Shown: piece by piece, positions 55,376 through 64,000 of the stretch
Numbering within the stretch: the first letter of the stretch is position 1
Layout: each line of letters begins with the position of its first letter
Translations under genes and position numbers: made by a program
NCBI GenBank assembly: GCA_047967505.1
Contig: CM106541.1
Strand: one strand, 5' to 3'
Source: Dipteris shenzhenensis
Taxonomy: Eukaryota > Polypodiophyta > Polypodiopsida > Gleicheniales
Length of the DNA: 64,000 nt
Notes under the pieces: generated by a model
The model's database searches: none
The model's input: the letters and a program-made list of their open reading frames with translations, nothing else
What the model was told of the DNA's origin: nothing

Positions 55376-56145
55376 ATGGTGATCTAAAGACCCCAGATCT
55401 CAGGTGATCTAAAGATCCTGCTTCTTCATGGAGGCCATCGGTACAGGGAGCATCACTCCTATGAACATATCAGTTTCCTCTTCATTCCGCTGCGCACTAA
55501 GGGAGAGAACTCCATCTTCTACTCCCATCCCTCCCTCCCTTTCAGAACTCCATCTTCTACTGCCATCCCTCCCTCCCTTTCTTACCTCCATCTTCTACTA
55601 CCATCCCTCCCTCCTTTTATAGGTTTCTGGTTTGACATGCCCCATTCCTTCGAAAGAGGGGGTCATGATACTTCACCTCTACCTCCCTCCGCATCGACTT
55701 CCAGGATCTACAAGTTCTCCCTAGGCGGGACCCTTTCTGTTCACATGTGTCTAGATGTCTGTTGTTTCGAATCTTCTACCTGCATGGAGGCGAGGATAGA
55801 CTCCTCTCTCCCGAGGTCCAAGATCGGACACACACTGGCTCACTGTTCAGCTCCGACCTCTCTGGATTATCAGTACTGCTACGACAAATTTATTCTTTCC
55901 CTTTGCACTTTCCTCCACTTTTCGGCGGTGAGAGGGGGTGGCTTATTCTCTCAAGCTTCACGGTGTTCTTATTTCTATCTAGTATCATACGTGTAACTAC
56001 GACACTTGAGGAAGTGAACAATTCCCTTGCAAAAGCACTCCTCTTGTGATCTTCTATTGGGCATTTCACAGGGATAGCCAGCACCACCATCGACATCCCT
56101 ACACGAAGCTCCAAGCACACAATGTTTGCCCCTCAAAATTGGCAA

Positions 56146-56156
56146 TTGAGAGGGGG
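56146..56156 (+). promoter_or_regulatory. Polypurine tract of the compact LTR element
   Basis: The purine-rich ttgagaggggg ends exactly where the 3' LTR begins, as needed for plus-strand priming. Confidence 0.8.
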
Positions 56157-57055
56157 TATTCAGCAACTAAGCAATCCCCAATTTATGGGGCAATCAAATA
56201 GCTCACAGGCCAGCTCTCTCAGCCAAACAAATGGCCAGAAAGTCCAGCTGGTCTGGCTGACCAGATTTGGCCGACCAGCTGGCAGGCCCACCGACCAGCT
56301 GGCCGACCAGCTAGGTCTAGCCTATAAAAGGCCTCTGCCCTCACACTTCCAGTGATAGGACAGGACCTGCAGCTGCTCCTCATCTCCTCTATCTTTTGCT
56401 GCAGGCCCGCCTGCTCCATCTACTTCTCCTCTCCACTTCTGCCTCCTCTGCTGCCTCTCCTTCCTGCCTCCTGGCTGCTCCATCCTCTCCTCCAGATCTG
56501 TCCCAACTTCTGCTCCTCTGTCTCCTTCTGCTCCTCTTCTCCAGATCTGTCCCATCCTGCTCCAGATCTGTCCCCTTCTGCACCTCTTCTCCAGATCAGC
56601 TCTTCTGCTCCAAATCTGTCCCATCCTACTCCAGATCTGTCCCCTTCTGCTCCTCTGCTACAGATCAGCTCCTTCTGCCCCAGATCAGCTCCTTTTCTTC
56701 ATCATATTGCTATTCCAAATAGCCTGAAGGTTCCTTCCTCAGAGCATGCTGGTTTCAGCCATTTCCTAGGGCAGCTCCAGCTCCCATCATCCTCGTCATC
56801 ATTGAGCTACACGGAGGACTGCATTACGCTCCCTCTACTGCTATCTTTTCTACTGTCTCTCTACATGGAATCATCTTTCTGATTCACCTCAGCCACGGTC
56901 CTTCATACACGACGGCTTGAGGTTCTTGTATTCAGTTTTTATATTACCGACAGGCACTATGTTTTCTGAGTTCCGTTCTTCAGTTGTATCTGAGTATTGT
57001 CTATTTTCTGATCGCTCCACTGCAAACCCTATGGTTTCTCTATCGTTTCTCTATA
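56157..57055 (+). repeat. 3' LTR of the compact LTR element
   Basis: 899 bp and colinear with 54447-55362. Differences include a changed number of ccagatctgtccc-type modules near 56530-56650, an extra ctgaccagatttggccgac near 56257, and scattered substitutions. It is followed by the ctcag duplication. Confidence 0.9.
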
Positions 57056-57060
57056 CTCAG

Positions 57061-57341
57061 CTGGCACACAAAACAAGGGGGCTGGGACCCCACATAAATG
57101 CAGAGGGCACACAGCCCAAGAAGAGCTGCCCACAGCCCAATATATATAGGGCTTGGTGGGGGCGGTTTTGGGACAGACTGAGTCGGCCAGGAGGCCTGCT
57201 CTAGTCGGCTATTTTGCAAGGCCTTGGGCTCATCCAGCAAATCAAGAAGCAGCAGGAACACAAGGAGACTCACCCTCAGGCCTACATCCTGGAGGCAGAG
57301 GAGTCCAAGGAAGGCTGCAGACTGAGCTCACATAGGACTGG
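57061..57341. other. Spacer between LTR elements
   Basis: It contains aatatatataggg (about 57139) and Gln/Glu/Ala-type short frames. This is probably remnant element sequence that the compact LTR element inserted into. No gene supported. Confidence 0.4.
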
Positions 57342-57497
57342 TGTCATGTGCATGGATTGGTATCTGACGTGTACTGGGTACACAAGACTAGCTCAGGTAG
57401 CCTGGGGAGGCTTAGAGCTAGGCAGGCTTGATTCTCGGGTTGAGTGGCAAGGGTACGAACCAGTTTGAGGTCTTCGCTATTTTTGGCGCTTGGGGCC
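57342..57497 (+). repeat. Inverted partial LTR of the chromovirus
   Basis: Starts tgtcatgtgcatggattgg and is the reverse complement, with few differences, of about 57860-58018, the outer end of the adjacent 3' LTR. It joins that LTR head to head near 57497, so the left edge of the chromovirus is a foldback. Confidence 0.85.
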
Positions 57498-58018
57498 TAA
57501 GTCCCAAGCACTCCTGAAACCTCTGATTTGCAAACAAACACACACAACGTGAGAAACTGAGCAGGCTGCTCACCACCCAACCATGACATCTACGGGATGT
57601 GATCTCGAATCAGGAGATGTCCCCTCCGAGCCACGAGCTGAGCTACTGGCACGAACTCCCAACCAGATCCAAACCAGCCTGGTGTCCCATACCACCAGGT
57701 GGCGCTGTGAAGCCTGCTTCACTTGCCACTGGGCCTTGGGCTACACTAAGATGCAGGCGCGCGTCCGCGACTCAATCCAGGATCAGACCTAGCACCTGGG
57801 AACAAAACTTGCTCCCATCGGCTCCCTGAGAACTGAACCCCTGGGCCCCTTTTATAGACTTGGGCCCCAAGCGCCAAAAATAGCGAAGACCTCAAACTGG
57901 TTCGTACCCTTGCCACTCAACCCGAGAATCAAGCCTGCCTAGCTCTAAGCCTCCCCAAGCTACCTGAGCTAGTCTTGTGTACCCAGTACACGTCAGATAC
58001 CGATCCGTGCACATGACA
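57498..58018 (-). repeat. 3' LTR of the chromodomain Ty3/gypsy element
   Basis: On the minus strand the LTR begins TGTCATGTGCACGG at 58018, just after a polypurine tract (agaggagggggag, about 58021-58035). It matches 63493-64000 at about 95% over at least 500 bp. The far end differs from the 5' LTR in the last few bases, where the inverted copy joins. Confidence 0.88.
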
Positions 58019-58079
58019 TACTCCCCCTCCTCTAAGAACTCACTCCTGAGTTCGGTAAAAAACCCAAAAATGTTCTCTG

Positions 58080-58760
58080 GAGGTTTTGTCATGTCTCCCA
58101 TGTTGCATCCTCCTCAACACGATCCTTCCACTTGATCTTGTATTCCGTGATAGATCGATTTCGAATATGTCTGTCACGAAATTCAAGAATACACTCAGGT
58201 TCGTGTGGAATAAAAGTCAAATCTGTAACTTCTGTTATCTCGTGAGGAGAAACAAGTTGATCATCCGCACCCAAAACTTCTTTCAGTCTACTGACATGAA
58301 AGACTGGATGTACTTTAACATCAGGAGGCAATTCTAGTCGATATGCAACGGGTCCAATTCTTTTAATGACCTTGAACGGACCACAGTATCTCGGGGATAA
58401 TTTCGGAACCAAACCAGTACTTAGGCTCTTGGATTCCTTGGGAACTCGCAAATATACCATCGTTCCTTTAGAGAACTCTCTAGGTGAACAATGTCTATTA
58501 GCATAAAATCTGTCCCGATCTTGGGCACTTCTAATAGACTCCTTGGCAAACTGCAACATTTCCTGCATATCTAGCAAGAAGTTCTTAGCAGCATCATTTT
58601 GAATCCCTTTTAACCCAACCATAACTAGTGACTTAGGTTGAAACCCGAGACTGTCTCTTAGATACATATGCCCGAAGCATGTCTTCAACCAACTGATTAA
58701 CCTTCTCTGTACTGCCATCGGATTGTGCATGATCTAAGGAACTCATACTTAGAGTAGTTT
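58080..58760 (-). pseudogene. Chromovirus integrase C-terminal part and chromodomain
   Basis: The frame at 58730-58089 covers the integrase C-terminal segment ([21 protein letters not shown], then [11 protein letters not shown]) and ends in a chromodomain ([32 protein letters not shown]). Chromodomains in this position guide integration to heterochromatin and define chromoviruses. It is separated from the integrase core by a frameshift near 58760. The DGSTEKVNQ segment with the third catalytic acid is in the shifted frame. Confidence 0.88.
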
Positions 58761-58767
58761 CTAAGTT

Positions 58768-59295
58768 TTAAAAAACAAGTGTCCAAAAGTTACTTGTAAA
58801 CTTTGAGTCCCTATCACTGACTATGTCAGATGGCAAACCATACAACTTAAACAAGTGGTCCACAAACTCGTGAGCCAGCTGAACAACTGAAATAGTTGTT
58901 CTAGTAGGTAAGAACCTAGCCATTTTTGTCAAACGGTCGACTATGACCCAAATGGAGTCATGACCCTTGCGCGTTCGAGGCAAACCAGTAATAAAATCCA
59001 TGGAAATACTTTCCAATTTATTACCTGGAATCTGTAATGGCTGTAATAAACCCGCGCTTCTAAGGCATTCTGCCTTAGTAACCTGACAAACCCGGCAACC
59101 TACTACATAGTTTTCAATAAATGCACGCATCTTAGGCCAATAAAAGGTATGCTTCACAAGAGACAGAGTCCGATGTATACCCGGATGTCCAGCACTAGGA
59201 GCATCATGACACTCCCAGAGAATCTTGGATTTAAGGTCCAGAACATCTGGCACACAAATCTTTTCATTCCAGAACAGCAAGCCGTTCCTAATCAC
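58768..59295 (-). pseudogene. Chromovirus integrase core
   Basis: The zinc-binding H/C set is visible (H30, H37, C67, C70 of this frame: CHDAPSAGHPG and GCRVCQ). The first two catalytic Asp are present: SMDFITGLP (D100) and VSDRDSKF (D161). The frame stops shortly after and the domain continues in another frame. Confidence 0.9.
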
Positions 59296-59363
59296 TGACC
59301 TCCCGCCGCCTGTACCGTAGGTGGCACAATCCCTGAGTCCTGGTCAACCATGGAGCTCCCATC

Positions 59364-60056
59364 CTAGACTCTCTGCCAATAAGAACTGAAATGACTATCA
59401 GTTGCGTATAGCCCTCTCAAGGATTGAAATAGGTCTGAGGATATTTCCGTAAATGACAGAGCATTTACAAACTTAACTCGACTTAAGGCATCCGCCACAC
59501 TATTCAACGAACCCTTACGATAACGTATTTCAAAATCAAAATCTTGCATTAATTCTGCCCATCTAGCTTTCCGTCCCCTCAATTCAGATCCATCACACAC
59601 ATTAATTGACTGTATATCAGTCAATACAAGGAACTTTGAACCATACAAGTAGTGCCTCCAAACCTTAAGGGCATATACTACAGCATAAAGTTCCTTTTCT
59701 AGTGTGGGCCAACGATATTGAGTGTCGTCTAGCTTCTTACTCTCGAAAGCTACAGGTCTGCCCTCTTAGAATAGAGCTGCCCCAATCGCATAATCACTCG
59801 CATCGGCCTCTAGAACATAAGGCCGGGTAGGATCGGGTAAAGCAAGAACGGGTGCTTCCTTGATAGAAAACTTCAAGGTTTCAAAAGCCTTGTTCATTGC
59901 ATCATTCCAAGAGATCGGCTGGGTAGACCTGTGTCCACGACCTTTCAATATGTTTGTCAGGGGTGCCGTGATATGTGAATAATCACGCACAGACTTCCAT
60001 AGAAATACCATAAATCCTAGGAAAGAACGAAGTTGTTTCACAGTGAGGGATAGGCC
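59364..60056 (-). pseudogene. Chromovirus RNase H
   Basis: Begins with KQLRSFLGF, the usual link from RT, and runs through YVLEADASDYAIGAALF. A TAA at 59766-59768 interrupts it; the same frame continues with EGRPVAFESKKLDD, KELYAVVYALKVWRHYL and LTDIQSI, and ends with RKGSLNSVADALSR near 59490. The stop sits where the family has Gln. Confidence 0.88.
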
Positions 60057-60908
60057 ATTCTAAAACCTTCTGGATACGATCTAGATCAATGCTAATACCT
60101 TCAGAAGAAATCTTGTGTCCTAAGTAAATGATCTCCTTCATAAAGAAGTCACATTTACTCATCTTGGCATAGAGCTTATGCTGTCTTAGAATAACTAAGA
60201 CAATCCGGAGGTGTCCTATGTGATCCTCAAGCGTTCGACTATATACCAAGATGTCATCTAAGAACACTACAACAAATTTGCCCAGAAAATCTCGGAACAA
60301 ATCGTTCATCATCTGCTGAAAGGTGGCACGAGCATTGGTCAAACCAAAAGGTAATACAAGAAACTCGTAATGACCATACCTAGTTCGGAATGCGGTTCTA
60401 TCTATGTTTTTAGCATAGATACGGATTTGGTGATAATCCGTACGCAAATCAATCTTAGTGAAATACTTCGCTCCGGCCAAACGGTCGATCAAATCATCGG
60501 AACGAGCTAGAGGATATCGATTCTTAATTGTCACTTTATTTAATCGTTTATAGTCTATACACATTCTCCATGTAGAACCTTTCTTCTTCCTTAAGAGAAC
60601 AGGTGCACCCCAAGGTGATTTACTTGGGCGTATATAGCCCATATTCAGATAATCCTGTAGCTGTGAAGCTAACTCATCCTCCTCTAGCTGGCTCATCCTA
60701 TAAGGTGGTACACTAATAGGTTGAGCCCCTGGGACTAAGTCTATGCGATGATCTATTGCCCGTTCTGAAGTAAACCTACCGGCAGTTGAGCGGGGAATAC
60801 ATCCTTAAAACTATCTAACAACATTCTCAATTCACGGTGTTCATACACACTTAAATCATTCTTGTTTATTACAGAGACTACAAATGAAGAAAGCGGAATC
60901 AAAACACA
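59983..60908 (-). pseudogene. Chromovirus reverse transcriptase
   Basis: The RT frame runs 60696-59983 with [33 protein letters not shown] (D83) and the catalytic FLDDILVYS (D147, D148), all intact. Upstream at 60908-60697 the linker with a [14 protein letters not shown] segment is readable after a shift near 60770. A one-base shift near 60050 separates RT from RNase H. The catalytic residues are preserved, so decay is recent. Confidence 0.92.
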
Positions 60909-61529
60909 CTAATAGACATCATAATGAGAAGTGTTTAATATATTCCGAAGCTGCATCGCAAATACAATAGGTCCCTGAGAAGAGGGAATTTTATCACACT
61001 GAATACAAAATTGGGTGTCCTTATCTACAAAAGAAAGGGTATGCTCCGTCCATCCAATCTGAATATTATGGGTTTTAAACCACTCTATTCCGATTAACAA
61101 GTCTACATGCTCCAAGTGCATAACATAACACGTGAGAGCCCCTGTATAAGCTTGAATCCGGATAGGAAGCGCTTCAACCTTGCGATCCCAAAACTGCTTC
61201 CCAGCTGGAAGTTGCACCTCGTAGGTGTGATCGCTAGGTACTGTGGACAGCCCCATCTTCTGCACAAATTCGTAATTAACAAAGTTGTGAGAGCTGCCCG
61301 GATCAAAGAGAATGTGAACCTGTTGGTCCCTAACTTCTCCATAAACTCGGAAAAGATCATGGGAACCAAACAACGAAGTATTGAAAGTGCAATTACAAGA
61401 AAGTGGGCAAGTAATGACATTTACAGAAATACCTGTCATCGAAACTTGGTTCGCTCCCTTGGCTGTGGTACGTGGACCCGCTGGAGCTTCGGTCCGAGCG
61501 CTAACTTTTGATTCTTGCGCTTTGGACAC
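60909..61529 (-). pseudogene. Chromovirus protease
   Basis: The retropepsin-like domain includes VHILFDPGSSHNF near 61300. The active site should read D-S/T-G; here Ser/Thr is Pro (DPG). The segment DLLIGIEWFKTHNIQI follows as in the family. The frame overlaps the gag zinc-knuckle frame by about 94 bp in another phase, so either a frameshift mutation or programmed recoding separates them. Confidence 0.8.
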
Positions 61530-62512
61530 TCATTCTTGGTGTGGCCCCGCTCCTCGCAGTAGAAGCAACATCCTTCTTTCTTAAGCTTCAATGTGCAAAG
61601 GAAACGGGCTCGGCCATTCTTTGCCTGAGTCAAGTGTTTCCTGGAGGCGTTGTCTGTAGACTTCGTCTCCCCGGTACCAGTCGTAGGCTGAAAGAACTTT
61701 CGTTTGTTCTTTCCACTCATGTCGGAAACTGTAGTTGCTTTTGCTCCGGCCATGGTATCATCATAAATACGCGTGTAATTCATGGCCTCTTACAACGTTG
61801 TACATTTGTTGTTCTTGATTTCCAACTTGTACGAATCTGGCAAACCATCCACAAAGAAACCTAACAAAGTCACTGGATCCATCTTTGTGGCCCTGGTCTG
61901 CAGATCTTGAAACCTTTGAAGATAAACTTCAAATGACAAGTTCAGCTTTAACATATCGAGGGCTTTAAGCTTGCCAACGATATCATAATCGTCCTCCTTC
62001 TTCAGGAACTCCTTCCTGAAGACCCCTTCGAAATCTATCCATGTAACCGGCTTAGGTTGGAGTTCCTTCCACCATAGCAAAGCCTTTCCTGACATGAAAC
62101 CGGCTACAAGCTATATTTTCTTTTCATCTGGGTACAGGTGGAACTGGAAGTGTACCTGCCACTTGTGTAACCAAGTGTCAACAACCTCCTTAGTTCGAGA
62201 CTTTTGATCTCCCGAAAAAGGGTCTGGAGTTATGTTCGGACCTAGCACTGAAGCCATGGCATCCACATGCGTGAGTGCCTGCACAGTGCTAGTCAAAAGG
62301 GTGAGAGTCGTCTGAATCGCTTGGAGTTGCTGTGTCAACCCCGTTTGATTCGCATTAACCTGCTCGAATTTTCCATCCAGAGCAGTGGTGAATTCACTGA
62401 AGGCCTTCTTCGTAATCAGATCATCATAAAGACCCTGGTCTTCCTCTCCCAAAGGAGTGTAATCCAAATCCTGTTCTCCCATGGTGAACTCGGGATTTGC
62501 AGAATCAGACAT
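61436..62512 (-). pseudogene. Chromovirus gag
   Basis: The start is Met at 62512 (MSDSANPEFTMGEQDLDY). A coiled-coil-like Gln/Leu-rich region (QTGLTQQLQAIQTTLTLL) precedes the gag core (WLHKWQVHFQFHLYPDEKK, then LLWWKELQPKPVTWIDFEGVF and LSFEVYLQRFQDL). Near the end is an intact CCHC knuckle, CFYCEERGHTKNEC. Two in-frame stops, TAG at 62111-62113 and TAA near 61790, interrupt an otherwise continuous frame; the TAA sits where Gln is expected. The upstream extension to 62950 is leader sequence. Confidence 0.87.
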
Positions 62513-63478
62513 ATCTGAAATCTGATTTGAAACGAATATAAACTGAGAGAAATAACTGGGGGAATCGCAGCTGAAAGGAGAGTGGAGTAGAGAAAAACCG
62601 TCCCAAGAGATGCTGACGAAAGAGGATGTTGGAAACTGGCGAACAGCGGGCGCAAATAACCCCGGAGTCTTCCTCTTGCTGAATTCGCTGCAGGCTGCAG
62701 TGTACGGAGATCTGCAGCAATCCGTACTGGTACGGAATCCTCCTGCTGACCGTACCGTTGACGCTAACAGTACGGATGCTGACGTGGACTGTACGGATGC
62801 TGACGCAATCCGTACGGTTGCTGACGCGGGTGTATGGCAGCTGACGCATGTGTACAGCAGCTGACACGGGTTGTACGGCAGCCTGTCGCAGGCTGTCCCG
62901 AATCCTAATGGCGCAATCAAGTCGTTGGGCAAGAAGGGCTTCTCGCACAAGGCTATGGCTGAGCTTGGGACCTTGCCAAGCTATATAGGGAATAGGGCAG
63001 CTAATATAGGAAGCTCTGCTTCCCGGAAAAGCTCACCCTCCCAACTTTGGAGGGTGGTGGTTTTTCGAAAAAAGCAACACCTTCCCACAGAGTGGCCGCA
63101 CCCTGCTCCAGCCCCTTGCGCATCACCCTGCCCTGGCCGAAACTCCTTCCAGCCATGGCGCACCACACAGCCTCACGCCTCTGTGTCTTCTACCCCCACG
63201 CAGCCCCGACCAGCCTTGAACTCCACGCCTGCCACTCAGCTCCTCTATCGTCTCTCCTACCTGCACTCTCCTAGCTACGCTCATCCCTCTCTCACCTTAT
63301 CCCTTCAGCAATTCCGAATCACGCTCTCTTTTTCTCCTACCTTTTTCCTACATCCTAACCACCCCTGATAACCCATGAACCAACCAGAACTTGCAGCAGC
63401 AAACTTCGAATTTAGGGCATACCTGGAGGAAGAAATCGTCCAAAGAACTCGCATCAGAAATTCCTACCTCAGGAGCTG
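62513..63478 (-). other. Chromovirus untranslated leader with GCTGACG repeats
   Basis: The region lies between the primer-binding site and gag. At 62740-62885 the plus-strand words gctgacg and gtacgg alternate about seven times, forming a minisatellite. The remaining frames are low complexity. Confidence 0.7.
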
Positions 63479-63490
63479 AATCTGATACCA
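63479..63490 (-). promoter_or_regulatory. Primer-binding site of the chromovirus
   Basis: The minus strand reads TGGTATCAGATT two bases inside the 5' LTR. This is an initiator Met-tRNA site diverged in its last bases. Confidence 0.8.
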
Positions 63491-63492
63491 AC

Positions 63493-64000
63493 TGACACGT
63501 CCCAGCACTCCTGAAACCTCTGATCTGCAAACAAACACACACAACGTGAGAAACTGAGCAGGCTGCTCACCACCCAACCATGACATCTACGGGATGTGAT
63601 CCCGAATCAGGTGATGTCCCCTCCGAGCCACGAGCTGAGCTACTAGCACGAACTCCCAACCAGATCCAAACCAGCCTGGTGTCCCATACCACCAGGTGGC
63701 GCTGTGAAGCCTGGGATCTGCCACTGGGCCCTGGGCTACGCTAAGATGCAGGCGCGCGTCCGCAACTCAATCCAGGATCAGACCTAGCACCTGGGAACGA
63801 AACTTGCTCCCATCGGCTCCCTGAGAACTGAACCCCTGGGCCCCTTTTATAGACTTGGGCCCCAAGCACCAAAAATAGCGAAGACCTCAAACTGGTTCAT
63901 ACCCTTGCCACTCAACCCGAGAATCAAGCCTGCCTAGCTCTAAGCCTCCCCAAGCTACCTGAGCTAGTCTTGTGTACCCAGTACACGTCAGATACCAATC
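63493..64000 (-). repeat. 5' LTR of the chromodomain Ty3/gypsy element (cut by window edge)
   Basis: Colinear with 57498-58000. On the minus strand it ends GGGACGTGTCA at 63493, next to the primer-binding site. About 18 bp of its outer end lie beyond the window if it has the same length as the 3' LTR. Confidence 0.9.

Larger units (their letters stand above)
54447..57055 (+). mobile_element. Compact non-coding LTR retrotransposon with TSD (2.6 kb)
   Basis: Two LTRs (916 and 899 bp) enclose 794 bp. The internal region starts with a perfect Met-tRNA primer-binding site (TGGTATCAGAGCC, 55363-55375) and ends with a polypurine tract (ttgagaggggg, 56146-56156). The duplication ctcag flanks the element at 54442-54446 and 57056-57060. 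The internal region has no gag or pol; its frames are short. Replication proteins must come from a related element in trans. The LTR ends are TAT...ATA in place of TG...CA, which is unusual. The LTRs are much longer than those of TRIM elements, and the interior is shorter than that of LARDs. The intact TSD and similar LTRs indicate a rather recent insertion. Confidence 0.9.

Overview
This window is nuclear DNA of a land plant, most likely a non-seed plant (fern, lycophyte or liverwort). It holds plant Ty1/copia and Ty3/gypsy retrotransposons primed by initiator Met-tRNA, CACTA transposons, degenerate Arabidopsis-type telomere repeats (CCCTAAA) and a nuclear gene resembling plant FtsHi3. It also holds an intronless microbial-type terpene synthase-like gene (MTPSL), a family known from non-seed land plants and absent from seed plants. 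The species cannot be fixed from the sequence alone.

Layout. 1-1955: 182-bp satellite in an A-B-C higher-order pattern. 2056-5373: decayed DUF7869-type, probably transposon-derived gene. 5.4-9.6 kb: AT-rich, no convincing gene. 9.6-11.2 kb: CACTA fragment. 11.3-15.4 kb: (GA/CT)n tracts, palindromic cassettes, a second ~175-bp satellite and interstitial telomere-like repeats. 15.4-18.5 kb: unidentified ORFs, TAGTACT-rich repeats and a near-perfect 40-bp hairpin. 19.5-21.8 kb: MTPSL gene on the minus strand, with duplicated sequence upstream. 22.7-26.6 kb: tentative small genes and inverted or tandem repeats. 27.0-35.3 kb: a decayed kinase-like gene split by a 3.77-kb CACTA element (TSD GAA), then a decayed gene of an unidentified repetitive family. 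36.7-37.9 kb: copia relic on the minus strand. 38-40 kb: LTR-like repeats and a possible three-exon gene. 40.4-46.0 kb: copia element lacking its 3' end. 47.1-48.3 kb: last three visible exons of an FtsHi3-like gene, minus strand. 48.7-64 kb: nested retrotransposons, namely a gypsy relic cut by a second copia, a compact non-coding LTR element with both LTRs and a TSD, and a chromodomain gypsy element reaching the right edge.

The two cellular genes with solid support are the terpene synthase (specialised isoprenoid metabolism) and the FtsHi3-like AAA protein (chloroplast). Almost everything else is repeat or mobile DNA. Most element genes are broken, and where the ancestral codon can be inferred their stop codons fit C-to-T change, as expected for methylated, silenced DNA.
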